A DNA stretch of 64,000 bases, from positions 754,065,506-754,129,505 of the forward strand of contig CM048745.1 in NCBI GenBank assembly GCA_026315105.1, read 5' to 3'. The translations under genes and the position numbers were made by a program. The notes below the pieces were generated by a model. It was not told the origin of the DNA. It was given only the letters and a program-made list of their open reading frames with translations, and did not search any database. The DNA is from Locusta migratoria (taxonomy: Eukaryota > Arthropoda > Insecta > Orthoptera > Acrididae). Within the stretch, counting starts at the first letter, position 1; each line of letters begins with the position of its first letter. Positions 1 through 10,747 of this stretch are shown piece after piece.

Positions 1-2060
1 CTTTATCTTTTCTCATCAGCTAGCTTTACATCATATACCTTCTCCTCTTTCCACCCTTTGCAATAAATCTATCTACGATTTTTTCTTTGTTAATAACAAT
101 GTTCCTATGTACGTACAATAAAGCAAGTCCACCTAAGCGGTTTTGCCCACAATGATTTCTTAACCAAGTCTTAATCAATTTCATTGTAGAGAAAGATCTT
201 TCGCCTGTTGTAGTTGGGACCGGAAGACAAGAAAGGATCAACATTAAAGATGTAATCAAGGGTAAAATATCTTTACTACAAAACTGCAAACACTCATCTG
301 CACAGCTTGGTAAAAGTGTTTTCTTTGCATCTTCTTCTTTCCATTTTGTCCCCCACGACTTGACTCTTGACTCCTGCCATCAAATTGGAGATGCAGTCAC
401 TTTCATCCTTTCCAAACCGTTTATAATATTTTCTAGCCACTGTTTCGGTATCACTAATCATGGACTCCATGAACTTGTTGAATAACAGACTTTCGGTAGA
501 ATCGTGTTCCGATTGAAGAAAATTAGAACGTTTTTAGAGAATCTGCTTTCAAGATCGTTGCTAACTGTGTCGAGAATTATAATTAAAATAATAATAATAA
601 TAATTTCGTGTGGCTCATTGGCCTGGTGCAAGTCTTTCAATTGGACGCCACTTCGGCGACTTGCGTGTCCCTAGCCTATCCCAGTTATCCAACCGGGGAA
701 AGGGGACCTACAGATTAACGTGGAATCCGAACCACGTGTCGTTTCTGGCGACTCCTCACATCGTTGAGAGGTGAAGGATGGGTCAAAGTGTCGAGAATTG
801 GGATGAAGACATGAACCCTAAAAAACTTTATGGACTCGATGGAGCAGCATTAGATCTGTTAATTTGGCGAGATGTAATTCTGGATGTTGGGATTGTGCTT
901 CCAACATTACCTGCGATTCTCTTGAGTTCATCATAAAGGAAAATGAACTCTGCAACTGCTTTATCTCGCTTTGCTTTTAAGACTGATAAAGTGTCGTTTA
1001 CGGTATCAGTTGCTTCTGTAACATCAATAGTTTATTTTTGGAAAAATCTACTGAGAGGCAAAGTGTGACTGAGCACATCAGCAAGGCACACTACAGATAA
1101 ATTCTTGACTTCTGATAGCATATAAAAGCGTCGTAGCTGTTACACTAGAAAAATGTGACCATTGTGAAATTTCCTCAAAGCACAACAGGATTTCTTTTTC
1201 CATTTTTTTAAAGAAACGACACTACAAATAACTGCTTATCTACCCATCTTGTTTCACACATGGATACAAGATGACTGCCAGTATGCTTAACGAGTACAGC
1301 ATTTCTTTTTGGAGAGGCTGTAAAAAATGAAACAATCTCCGTAACGACAGCAATTGAGTTTCTCGCTTGTTGCACACCAGAAAACTTAGAAATAGGTAAA
1401 TTCAAAGAATGATCGAAACATGGAGCTCTTTCAGCATCAATACATTCTTCCTTTATTGTGGCAACTGGTCCAACATTCTCGTAACTAATGACAGAGCAGC
1501 CATCGGTCGCAATACCAATACATTTACTAAGGTCGAGATTAAGATGTCTCATAGTGTTTATCACAGTTTTACCTAAATGTATTCCAGTCATTCTGGGATC
1601 TTTATCTTCTTCATCTGCTGTATCTTTGTTACATTTTTTGGAATCACAGCCATCTTCAAAAGACTCAGTTTGATCATTTTCATCGTCAGGTGTTGAAGAG
1701 ATATCTTCGTTTTTATTACTTTTGGATCCACCTTAGAAGTTTTCTTTCCACATATTTGTCTGTGGCTCCCGTGGATTGATAAAAACTATAAAATCTCCTC
1801 TGATCACCTCTTTATAAACATATCTTAAATAATTTGACATCTGAGTTTTGTGGCTGATGTCAGTTGTCTTATCAAACCCAGAACTGCAGAATTAGTTTTC
1901 TTCGATTATGTTTACTATCTGAGAAATAATTTCTTCGACACAGCATTCAATTAACACTTGGCTAGGAACATGGTTTTGTAGGGCGTTTTGGGTAACATCT
2001 ACCTGTAAGGCATAGATCAATATTTCGAGAATTTTATTTTACCATTAACAAATCATTGCT
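1..2060 (-). pseudogene. Decayed hAT transposase (ZMYM1/DUF4371-like)
   Basis: Minus-strand pieces follow the order of a hAT transposase of the TTF-finger/DUF4371/ZMYM1-like type. Around 2040-1740 a broken stretch reads like the DUF4371 segment, with an ECCVEEI motif and a weak ADET-like motif. At 1591-1208 an open 127-aa piece contains GIATDGCSV and CFDHSLNL, typical of the RNase H-like fold. At 289-26 the C-terminal dimerisation motif ERSFSTMKLIKTWLRN is clear. Stops and frameshifts lie between the pieces, and a SINE interrupts it at 579-787. The element runs off the left edge of the window, so its terminal repeat on that side is not visible. A domesticated ZMYM1-type gene is possible in principle, but the many breaks favour a dead transposon. 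Confidence 0.8.
567..799 (-). mobile_element. SINE-F copy, 5'-truncated, with TSD
   Basis: Reverse-complement copy of the body of the SINE at about 2165-2461, lacking the tRNA-like head. The sense 3' end carries an (ATT)n tail, seen here as aataataat at about 590-606. Perfect 12-bp TSDs, gtgtcgagaatt, lie at 567-578 and 788-799, so the element itself is 579-787. Clean TSDs together with a missing head indicate 5' truncation at insertion. It sits inside the decayed hAT gene. Confidence 0.85.
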
Positions 2061-2164
2061 CTAATGATTGACAGTGTATAAAAAGAGTAGAAATTCAGTA
2101 CTTTAAGGATATTTCAGATAATTTAAAGAAGAAAATACATTGATGTAAAACGTACATTGTATCT

Positions 2165-2461
2165 TTCTTGTGCCGGGCCCGTTGGTCTTGGGGTAAAGCG
2201 CTCGACTGTAAATCGAAGGGTCGGGGGTTCTAAACCCTGTCGGACCTCGGAATTTTTCAGTTTGCGTTTTAACCCACCCTTCACCTCTCAACGATGTGAG
2301 GAGTCGCCAGAAACGACACGTGGTTCGGATTCCACGTTAAACTGTATGTTCCTTTTCCCCAGTTGGGTAACTGGGGTAGGCTAGAGACATGCAAGTCGCC
2401 GAAATGGCGTCCAATTGAAAGACTTGCACGAGGCCAATGAGCCAAATGAAATATCACTCTG
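2165..2461 (+). mobile_element. SINE-F, tRNA-Tyr-like head
   Basis: The head at about 2168-2245 has a tRNA-like layout: an A-box-like gttggtcttggggtaaagcg, an anticodon-loop sequence ctgtaaa (GUA, as in tRNA-Tyr), and a degraded B box ggggttctaaaccctg. The body at 2265-2455 matches the minus copy at 579-787. Mismatches in the B box and acceptor make a functional tRNA unlikely. The exact TSD is unclear; gtacatt occurs on both sides. Confidence 0.8.
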
Positions 2462-2754
2462 TACATTATTTAGGTATACAATGTTGTTTTGAAACTTAGT
2501 TTATTTAAAATCACGTAGATCAGTACTATAAAGAATAAAATATGGTGAAATAATTTTTGTGCAACTTGAAAATATTAAGAAGTTAAAATAACTGAAAAGC
2601 ATATCTATCTCTACATACATATTAAAAATGGTTTTTGTAAGGAAACATGTTATCAAAGCTTGATATCATAGATATACTTGGTTACCCATTCTCAGTAACG
2701 AAAAAAGAAAATCTACTGCCTTATATCTGTTGTCCAGAATTTCTTAACGCAAAC

Positions 2755-3630
2755 ATTACACAATTTCTTGGAACACTGCAAGCAGTGTGCGGTGTTGCAA
2801 TTGACGCATTTGTAAGTCGTCATCCTGTTTTACTGGTAAGGACAGTAACGACATACTTTTTCGCCCTTGAAGCTTATCACTCTTCATTGTACGAGGTGCA
2901 GTTTGTGATGAGTTGGTACTTGACCAGTAGAACATCGCGATTTCGAAGAACTTTTTCTGCGGCAACTGCACTGATCAGATCTCTCAGTTCGTCGGTAAGA
3001 TGGCGTATTCTGAGTCGACCCTTGAATGTTATCCTTTATAAGAGAAAGTCCAAGCTGATGCATGCAACAAATCAAACATTCATATGCTTCTTTGAAATGT
3101 GAATAAAGTATGTATGCGTTCGAACCACCTTCTGCTATTAAATGATGATAAAATATCCAATGGTCATCGACGAGTTGTTTGATTGGCACAGTAATTGCTG
3201 CATTTCATACCTAATACATCAACCCCACATTTTGTGGCATTGTACGTCGAGATGATTTCTGGCTTTGCACTCATTCCATCTGCATAGGCTATTGTTTGTG
3301 GCATGTATGACAAGAGAATAACGGTCTTAGATTTCAAAATGTGAGGTCCTTTGTAAACCCATATAGTACAGAACTGACTTCTCTAGTTGACCTTTGGCTT
3401 CATTCTTTTTCAACGTTCCAACTATTGTCATACCATTGTTCCATAGCCATTTTATAGCTTCTTCCGAAGTAAACCAATTATCATGGGTTATGTTCCAGTG
3501 ACTTTTTTGGATAAGTCTGATGAACCTGGTGGAGCGGCAAGGGACGCTAGTGAAACAGAATTGTAGTTGACACATTTTATTCCGTAACATACATAAGTTT
3601 GATGAAGGCGCTAGCTCGACAGGTGCTAGT
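2755..3630 (-). pseudogene. piggyBac transposase, C-terminal half
   Basis: Reading the minus strand from about 3560 gives NITHDNWFTSEEA followed by TIVGTLKKNE, the conserved piggyBac DNWFTS...VGTLRKNK region containing a catalytic Asp. Around 3290-3160 comes KPEIISTYNATKCGVDVLG, the family's K-P-x-I..YN.TKGGVD signature, then an IFYHHLIAEGGSNAYILY helix. Around 2870-2765 a Cys-rich C-terminal finger reads CRYCPY...YKCVNCNTAHC. At least two frameshifts separate these parts. The N-terminal half lies at 10758-11700 on the same strand, so the gene appears split by later insertions. Confidence 0.85.
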
Positions 3631-3639
3631 ACATTAGGT

Positions 3640-4207
3640 GGCGTCGCCTTCGAGCTGCAACCTTGGTGTTTCGTATGATGGTAGTGCCCGCGCCGCGATG
3701 CCGGGTAGCGATGCAAAGACTGTTATTGTGAAGTGCTCTATCCCTTCACCAAGCTATGCAGCGGCCAGGGACCCCTCTGAAGTCGGATGTCGTGCTGGTT
3801 CCCGACTCGGGACACCGGCTGGCCGGATTAGCACCAGAGTGCTAACTCGACGACAGGAACATTGGCCTTTAGTAACCAAGCACTGAAGACTGCGCTGGCA
3901 TCAGGCAGCCACTATAGAATGTAGTTTTGTCCCCCTTAAACATCCAACCAGCCACTAGAGAGGTGTGAAGTCGTCAGCACGGCGGATCACCATCTTCCCA
4001 GATGATGTTTAGTGTGAAGTATGGCTTCGACCAGACTCCATCTCTTAGCTGCCTCTAGCAGCTACCCGTATGTACTGCTATCTGTGACAAAGACTGAGCA
4101 CAACGATTAGGTCAGTGAATTGACGACTACCTCCTGGGCATCGTCGATTCAGAAGACCAAGTGACTGCTACTTCTAAATGTGGGAGTATTTATACATAAA
4201 ATTGGCT
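3640..4207. other. Unassigned stretch inside the split piggyBac
   Basis: Moderately GC-rich at 3640-3860. No ORF, tRNA-like head or terminal repeat that I recognise. It lies between the piggyBac C-terminal half and a CR1-like LINE tail, so it could be an unrecognised insertion or a diverged piggyBac middle region; I cannot decide. Confidence 0.4.
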
Positions 4208-4582
4208 GAAGCTATGACGTATGAAAGACAGCTCGTTTCGTATTGTCACGATACAGGGGAGACAGCGTTACGGAAATGATACAGGATCTGGGATGGGAAT
4301 CATTACAACAACGGCGCTTATCGCTGCGGCGTAGGCTACTTACGAAACTCCAATCGCCAACATTCTCCTCCGAATGCGAAAATATATTGTTGACTCCCAC
4401 TTACATAGGTAGAAATGATCATCAGAATAAAATACGAGAAATCAGAGCTCGAACGGAGAGATTCAGGTGTTCTTTCTTCCCGCGCGCTATTCGAGAGTGG
4501 AATGGGAGATAAATAGTATAATGGTGGTTCAACGAACCCTCTGCCAGGCACTTAAATGTGATTTGCAGAGTATCCCATGTAG
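4208..4582 (+). mobile_element. CR1-like LINE, 3' terminal fragment
   Basis: Encodes the last ~90 residues of a non-LTR RT protein (SRYRGDSVTEMIQDLGW, LRRRLLTKLQSPTF, NKIREIRARTERF, FFPRAIREWNGR). A 3' UTR follows with the motif gccaggcacttaaatgtgat and a gatgta-type end. The same tail recurs at 30605-30805, 45290-45345, 47660-47717 and 49225-49330, defining the family. It is uninterrupted at 4378-4396, where the copy at 45440-47717 carries a mariner, so it serves as an empty-site reference. Confidence 0.85.
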
Positions 4583-4817
4583 ATGAAACGGTTTGAATGT
4601 GTTATCTTTGAAAATGCAGTGTTCGCCCGATGTGTCTTTACCGCTGACGCATCCGCGGTCTTATTCATTCTTGTAACAGAGTTACGTGTAGCTATGAAAT
4701 GTTTACCAGCTGCGTCTCTGTCTGACAACCATTTCACTCACACACAGTTCGCTGACGGTAGGCTTTTCAACTTGCCGACGCAGCGCCTGCCGTCTTCGCG
4801 CAAGGCGGGTGAGCATT
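4583..4817. other. Unassigned target DNA of the I-like LINE
   Basis: Short stretch between the CR1-like fragment and the I-like LINE. It joins in original order to 10758 onward across the LINE's TSD. No ORF of recognisable family; it may be diverged piggyBac sequence or another insertion. Confidence 0.4.
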
Positions 4818-4827
4818 TTCTGCTACC

Positions 4828-5454
4828 CCCCCAGGGGGCCCACAGTTCTTTTGTGGGTACGTGTGTGGCGCGCACGGGGCCCCGAGCCGGAGCAGCCTTT
4901 CTTCTGCCCCAGGCTGCTTCACTGTCCCTCCCGGTTTATGCCTTCGCCCGGAGACGGGCATATTTCGTGAGCTACTGTGGTTCTTGTTGTGGTTTTTCTT
5001 CCTTCGTTCCTTCCTTTCTTACCCTTTGTTTTCTGTCTTTCTCTCCTTGTACTCTCCTAGCTTTCTTCTCCTCATTAGTCTCCGCTTCGGCGTTTGAGAC
5101 ACTTCTTCCTTCTTTCTCTTCATTTCCTATCCTCTTCTTCTTTCCTCCCTGTGCGTGTCTGAAGGCCGACCCACGCATTATCGTGCGTAGCAGGTGACGG
5201 GGTAACGCGTAATTCCCCGCCCCGGGTAGACAAGTAGGGCACGTACGTACCCCCTGGTAAAGGCCAGGCCCAGGGAGGGGTGATTACCCGAGCTGGTACC
5301 TTCCGAACGTGCCGATTGGTCCCTCCGTCAGTTCTCGGGAGGTGTGACCTGAGGTGTGAACAATCACCTAAGGCGGGTAAGCCCTCGGAGAGGGCCCCCA
5401 CTAGGAAGGAGCGCGCCATCGGAGACGCCGGTAATCACGGGGGACACTTCCGCG
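4828..5454 (+). promoter_or_regulatory. 5' UTR / probable internal promoter of the I-like LINE
   Basis: 627 bp from the TSD edge to the ORF1 ATG, GC-rich, beginning cccccagggggcccac. The first part is rich in short inverted GC runs, and 4980-5150 is pyrimidine-rich. LINEs of this kind usually carry an internal Pol II promoter here; no TATA box is visible, so the promoter role is inferred from family knowledge. Confidence 0.5.
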
Positions 5455-6835
5455 ATGACTTCCTTATCTTCTTTCGTGACGTTGACCCATAAACGTAAGT
5501 TAGACTCGCCTCAGCCTAAAAAGACTCTGCCTAATGTACCTAAATTTCTGGTTGTCTCTCGCACCGACGGAAAGGATTTCAATTCTGTCAATCCTTTCGT
5601 TATACAGAAAGGTGTAGATGCAATTGCTGGCCCTGTTAAAACCTGTTCACGTCAGCGCAATGGCACATTGTTGCTGGAAGTGGAAAGTGCCTTCCAAGCC
5701 CAAAAACTTATACGTACTACGTTGTTGCACACGTTTCCCGTTAAGGTAGAAGCACACCGCACACTAAACTCGTCAAGGGGGGTAGTTTTTACGAGATCCC
5801 TTGACGGGCTGTCTGATGAAGACATCCAATCGTATATGTCCGATCAGGGTGTGACAGCCGTCCACAGGGTGATGAAAAAGGTCGATAAACACTCGTACTG
5901 TGTTTTTGACGTTCGACAGAGTTGACCTCCCGTCGAAGGTCAAAGCAGGGTATGAAGTCATCTCTGTCCGACCTTATGTGCCTAACCCAACGCGCTGTTT
6001 TCAATGCCACAGGTACAATCATACCCGTGAACATTGCCCAAATGCAGCAAAATGTGTCACTTGTGGTAGGGACGCCCATGAGGGGGATTGCCCACCTCCG
6101 TCCCCTCACTGCCTAAACTGCAACGGTGACCATGCGGCTTCCTCTCGCGACTGTCCTGTATACAAGGATGAGAAGGTAATCCAGCAAATTCGGGTTACGG
6201 AGAAGATATCAACATCTGCCGCTCGTAAGTTGTTGGCGAGTCGAAAGCCCACTGTCCTCCCAGCGGGTACATACAGTAAGGTACTCACCTCAACTCGACC
6301 TACCAAGGATTCCAGTACACAGACATGTGACTTCACTTTCGCTGACACAGTTGTGCGATCCGCCAGCCCGAAGATTGCCCGTTCCACGTCCCCGCTTCCT
6401 CCTGCTGCTTCTAGGTTACAGTCTTCGTCAAACTCTAGTAAACCGCGAGCACCTAAACAAGATGCTCGGACCTTGAAAAAGGAACCCGTCCGTGAGGATT
6501 TTCTGCGTTCTCAGGCTTCCCAACCGTCGACTACCTCTTCCCGCCGTCACTCTTCCAGAAGAGCTGACAAGAAAAAGAGTTCCTCTCCTTCCCCGCCGAG
6601 GCGTGACCCATCTGTCGCGCCGTCCAACAGTTGCCGGCCTCGGCCGTCTTCTGTTTCACCGGGACGCTCCGTTTGCCGGGCGCCCGTCCCTTTACCGGCG
6701 GTGGAAACTGCCCCTCCTGATCAACTCAGGGAGGTGGCAGGCGCGTCGGTCGAACCAATGGAACATGACCCTTTGCCCCCAGACAGCGATAGCAGTGCTC
6801 CCTCGAAATCCGGTCCTCAGCGGCCGTCGAGGTGA
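5455..6835 (+). pseudogene. I-like LINE ORF1 (Gag-like, zinc knuckles), one frameshift
   Basis: The ATG at 5455 opens a frame beginning MTSLSSFVTLTHKRK. It holds a KGVDAIAGPVK...LLLEVESAFQA domain like the PRE_C2HC region of insect LINE ORF1s, through HSY at about 5895. The matching continuation VFLTFDRVDLPSKVKAGYE lies in another frame from 5900, so one extra base near 5898-5899 breaks the ORF. Three zinc knuckles follow at about 5996-6153 (CFQC...H...C, CVTC...H...C, CLNC...H...C), then a Ser/Pro/Arg/Lys-rich tail to the stop at 6833. Such proteins bind the element RNA in a ribonucleoprotein with ORF2. The break may be a recent mutation, an assembly error or, less likely, recoding. Confidence 0.85.
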
Positions 6836-6884
6836 CCCCGCTCGCTACTTGGTTTTTATCTTTATTTCTTCTCTCATTTTAATC

Positions 6885-9800
6885 ATGGCGCTCCTTCAAT
6901 GGAACATTCGCGGCATTCGTTCTAATCGGGAGGAGTTAAAACTACTCCTTCGGTTGCACTGCCCGCTTATCGTCTGTCTTCAAGAAACTAAGTTGCGTCC
7001 ACGTGATCGTGCAGACTTTCCACACTACACCTCTGTGCGGTTCGACCTGCCACCCGTGGAAGGTGTCCCAGCCCATGGAGGGGTTCTGATGCTCCTTCGA
7101 GACGACGTCTATTTCCATCCCATTTCCTTGCACACTCACCTACAGGCAGTTGCCGTCCGCATCACCTTATCCACATTTACCTTCTCCCTCTGTAATATAT
7201 ATTCGCCATCCTCATCTGCCCTTACAAGGGCAGATGTGCTAAACCTTGTTGACCAGCTCCCTTCACCTTTCGTGTTGGTAGGCGACTTTAATGCCCACCA
7301 CCCCCTATGGGGCTCTCCGGCACCTTGTCCGAGAGGCTCCCTTTTGGTGGACCTTCTCCACCACCTCGATCTTGTCTGCCTCAACACCGGTGCACCGACC
7401 TTCCTTTCTGACACAACACACACTTATTCCCATATAGACCTCACAATATGCACTCCTCAGCTTGCCGGTCGGTTTGAGTGGTATGCACTTTCTGACACGT
7501 ACTCGAGTGACCATTTCCCTTGTATCATCCACTTCCTGCATCATTCCCCATCTCCACGTCCCACCAGTTGGAACATTTCTAAAGCCGACTGGGGGCTTTA
7601 TTCTTCCATGGCTGTTTTTCACAATCAGAATTTTCCCAACTGTGACAGTCAGGTCGAATACCTCACAGAGGTTATTCTCACTGCTGCTGAACGTTCCATA
7701 CCCCGTACATCCTCTTCTCCACGTCGTGTCCAGGTCCCTTGGTGGACTGCAGCCTGCCGCGACGCGCTTCGAGCCCGGCGCCGTGCTTTACGCACCTTCC
7801 GCCGCCACCCAACTTTGGAGAATTGCATCAATTACAAACGTATGAGAGCGCAGTGCCGTCGTATCATAAACGACAGCAAGAAAGCTTGCTGGACTGCTTT
7901 TACTAGTTCTTTTAACCGTTTTACTCCCTCCACGGTTGTCTGGGGTGGCCTACGCCGTTTGTCCGGCATCAAGGTCCACTCCCCGATTCCTGGCCTGACC
8001 GTGGAGAACATAGTCCTCGTGGACCCGGCTGATGTTTCAAACGCATTGGGTCGTTTCTTTGCGGAGGTTTCGAGCTCTGCCCATTACCACCCTGCCTTTC
8101 TCCCTCGCAAACAGGTAGAGGAGGCACGGCCGCCTTCTTTCCGCTCTTTTAATCGTGAAAATTATAACGTCGCCTTCACCATGCAGGAGCTAGATCGTGC
8201 TCTCGCCCTGTCCCGGTCTTCTGCTCCCGGGCCCGATTCCATTCATATTGAGATGCTGAAGAACCTCTCTCCTGCGGGCAAGTGCTTTCTTCTTAGTACC
8301 TACAATCGCATATGGACTGAAGGTCATGTTCCCACAAGTTGGCGTGAAGCCATTGTTGTCCCCATCCCCAAACCAGGGAAGGACAAACACCTTCCTTCCA
8401 GTTATCGCCCCATTTCTCTGACGAGCTGCGTCTGTAAGGTGATGGAACGCATGGTTAACGCTCGGTTGGTCTGGCTCCTCGAACCTCGCCGCCTCCTGAC
8501 TAATATCCAATGCGGTTTTCGTCGACACCGCTCTGCTGCTGACCACCTCGTTACGTTGTCGACCTTCATTATGAACAACTTTCTAAAGAAGTGTCAAACA
8601 GTAGCAGTGTTCTTCGACTTGGAGAAGGCATACGATACCTGTTGGAGAGCGGGCATTCTCCGCACATTGCACACATGGGGCCTTCGGGGCCGCCTTCCTC
8701 TTTTCATTCAAGCGTTTTTGGCGGATCGTAAGTTCCGGGTACGGGTGGGCTCTGTTTTGTCAGATACCTTTTGCCAGGAGAATGGGGTACCACAGGGCTC
8801 CGTCTTTGCCATTGCAATCAATCCGATCGTAGATTGCCTTTCAGCCGACGTCTCCGGATCTCTTTTTGTTGACGATTTCGCAATTTATTGTAGCGCCCAG
8901 CGGACGTATCTCTTGGAGCGTTCTCTCCAACGCTGTCTTGACCGTCTATATTCCTGGAGCATCGCAAACGGCTTCCGATTCTCCACTGAGAAAACAGTGT
9001 GTATCAATTTCTGGAGATACAAGGAATTTCTTCCACCTTCTCTACGTCTCGGCCCTGTTGCTCTCCCTTTCGTGGAGACTACAAAATTCTTGGGACTCAT
9101 GTTGGATCGGAAACTTTGCTGGTCCACACATGTGTCCTACCTGGCTGCCCGTTGTGCCCGATCCCTTAACGTTCTTCGTGTCCTCAGTGGCACGTCATGG
9201 GGAGCGGATCGCACCGTCCTGCTTCACATTTACCAGGCCATTGTTCAGTCGAAGCTCGACTATGGAAGCCTTGTATACTCTTCAGCACGGCCGTCGATTC
9301 TCCGCCGTCTCAACTCTATCCACCATCGTGGATTACGTCTGGCGACCGGTGCATTTTATACCAGCCCTGTTGAAAGTCTGTATGCCGAGGCTGCTGTATT
9401 ACCCTTGACCAATAGACGTGACATACTCTTGTGTCGGTACGCATGCCGCCTACGGTCGATGCCCAACCATCCATCTTACAGATTATTTTTTGACGACTCA
9501 CTCGATCGCCAATATCAGTTGTCTGCGATTGCCTTGCTTCCACCGGGAGTTCGGTTTCGCCGCCTGCTACAGCGGCTCGATTTTACCCTTCCTTCCACCC
9601 TTCGGTTGAGCGAAAGCCCATTGCCACCGTGGCATCAGGCCCAGGTTCACACACACCTCGAACTTAGTTCGCTCCCCAAGGAGAGCACTCCGGATTTGGT
9701 ATACTGCTCGAGGCTTGTCGAACTCCGTTCGCGGTTCGATAATGCCGTATTTATTTACACTGATGGTTCCAAGAGCACTGCCGGTGTCGGATCTGCCTTC

Positions 9801-10553
9801 GTCGTCGGGGACAACCGTTTCCAATACAAGCTCCCTGACCGGTGCTCAAACTTCACGGCTGAGCTTTTCGCCCTCCACCAGGCCGTTTTGTATACCTGCC
9901 GCCACCGCCACCCTTTCTATGCCATATGTTCTGACTCCCTTAGTGCCCTGCAGAGTCTTAAGGACCCTTTCTCGAACCATCCTCTCGTGTATCGGATCCA
10001 ACGCTCCCTCCAGTTGCTGGCGGATGACAGCTGTCACGTTTCTTTCCTGTGGGTCCCTGGCCATGTGGGTGTGCCCGGGAATGAGGCCGCCGACACAGCA
10101 GCCAAGGCAGCAGCTCTTTTGCCTCGCATGGCTACCTTTTGCGTCCCATCGGACGATGTTCAACGGGCTCTTCGCCGGAGTATCATGTCGCAATGGCACA
10201 GTGTGTGGCTTTCACTGTACAACAATAAATTGCGAACTGTCAAACCGATCCCGACCGCTTGGAGGACATCCTCACGCCCCTCTCGGCGGGAGGAGGTCAT
10301 CCTGGCTCGGTTGCGGATCGGCCATTGCCGTTTCAGCCACCGTCACTTGCTATCCGCCGAACCTGCACCGCTATGCTCCTGTGGTGAACTGCTGACAGTG
10401 CGACATGTTTTACTGACTTGTGTTAATTTTAATCATCTCCGTGTAGCCCTTCACTTTCCGTCTACTCTGGAGGAAATTTTAGCTGATGACACACGAGCAG
10501 CTGCTCGAGTTTTGCGTTTTATCAACTTGGCCAACTTATCCAAGGATATTTAA
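6885..10553 (+). CDS. I-like LINE ORF2: endonuclease / reverse transcriptase / RNase H
   Basis: Intact 1222-aa polyprotein; I chose the ATG at 6885 because it starts the canonical MALLQWNIRG of the endonuclease and lies 49 bp after the ORF1 stop. The apurinic-type endonuclease occupies residues 1-225 (QET near 42, GDFNAHH with D134/N136, SDH at 208-210). The reverse transcriptase covers about 480-735, with IPKPGK, YRPISLTS, FFDLEKAYD, GVPQGS and the catalytic box FVDD at 661-664 in place of the commoner YADD/FADD. The RNase H domain covers about 953-1080 with D960, E993, D1017 and D1070 all present. The C-terminus carries a Cys/His cluster (LCSCGE...HVLLTC). The protein nicks target DNA and copies the RNA by target-primed reverse transcription. 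No stop or frameshift was found, so it could still encode active enzyme. Confidence 0.95.
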   Translation: MALLQWNIRGIRSNREELKLLLRLHCPLIVCLQETKLRPRDRADFPHYTSVRFDLPPVEGVPAHGGVLMLLRDDVYFHPISLHTHLQAVAVRITLSTFTFSLCNIYSPSSSALTRADVLNLVDQLPSPFVLVGDFNAHHPLWGSPAPCPRGSLLVDLLHHLDLVCLNTGAPTFLSDTTHTYSHIDLTICTPQLAGRFEWYALSDTYSSDHFPCIIHFLHHSPSPRPTSWNISKADWGLYSSMAVFHNQNFPNCDSQVEYLTEVILTAAERSIPRTSSSPRRVQVPWWTAACRDALRARRRALRTFRRHPTLENCINYKRMRAQCRRIINDSKKACWTAFTSSFNRFTPSTVVWGGLRRLSGIKVHSPIPGLTVENIVLVDPADVSNALGRFFAEVSSSAHYHPAFLPRKQVEEARPPSFRSFNRENYNVAFTMQELDRALALSRSSAPGPDSIHIEMLKNLSPAGKCFLLSTYNRIWTEGHVPTSWREAIVVPIPKPGKDKHLPSSYRPISLTSCVCKVMERMVNARLVWLLEPRRLLTNIQCGFRRHRSAADHLVTLSTFIMNNFLKKCQTVAVFFDLEKAYDTCWRAGILRTLHTWGLRGRLPLFIQAFLADRKFRVRVGSVLSDTFCQENGVPQGSVFAIAINPIVDCLSADVSGSLFVDDFAIYCSAQRTYLLERSLQRCLDRLYSWSIANGFRFSTEKTVCINFWRYKEFLPPSLRLGPVALPFVETTKFLGLMLDRKLCWSTHVSYLAARCARSLNVLRVLSGTSWGADRTVLLHIYQAIVQSKLDYGSLVYSSARPSILRRLNSIHHRGLRLATGAFYTSPVESLYAEAAVLPLTNRRDILLCRYACRLRSMPNHPSYRLFFDDSLDRQYQLSAIALLPPGVRFRRLLQRLDFTLPSTLRLSESPLPPWHQAQVHTHLELSSLPKESTPDLVYCSRLVELRSRFDNAVFIYTDGSKSTAGVGSAFVVGDNRFQYKLPDRCSNFTAELFALHQAVLYTCRHRHPFYAICSDSLSALQSLKDPFSNHPLVYRIQRSLQLLADDSCHVSFLWVPGHVGVPGNEAADTAAKAAALLPRMATFCVPSDDVQRALRRSIMSQWHSVWLSLYNNKLRTVKPIPTAWRTSSRPSRREEVILARLRIGHCRFSHRHLLSAEPAPLCSCGELLTVRHVLLTCVNFNHLRVALHFPSTLEEILADDTRAAARVLRFINLANLSKDI

Positions 10554-10688
10554 CTCTTTTAATTGTCTTTTATCTTTCTTTTTTAGCCTCTTGTTGATGT
10601 TCTGACAGTCTACATTTTTTTAGATCATAGCGAATCTATGTTCTTGGCTGGGCGCTAATGACCATAGAAGTTGTGCGCCCTAAAACCA

Positions 10689-10739
<51 letters not shown>

Positions 10740-10747
10740 AAAAAAAA
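10554..10747 (+). terminator. I-like LINE 3' UTR with hairpin and poly(A) tail
   Basis: GGGCGC at 10650-10655 pairs with GCGCCC at 10675-10680 around a 19-nt loop. Then come ctaaaaccac and an A tract from about 10690 to 10747 broken by a single G. A 3' stem-loop next to the tail is common in insect LINEs and is likely to help ORF2 recognise its own RNA (family knowledge, not shown here). Confidence 0.8.

Noticed and set aside
4583..5197. 204-aa plus-strand ORF crossing the LINE left junction
   Set aside because: It spans the TSD boundary between target DNA and the LINE 5' UTR, and its composition follows the pyrimidine-rich tract.
7136..10199. Several minus-strand and other-frame ORFs over the I-like ORF2
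   Set aside because: Shadows of the intact ORF2; none has domain motifs.
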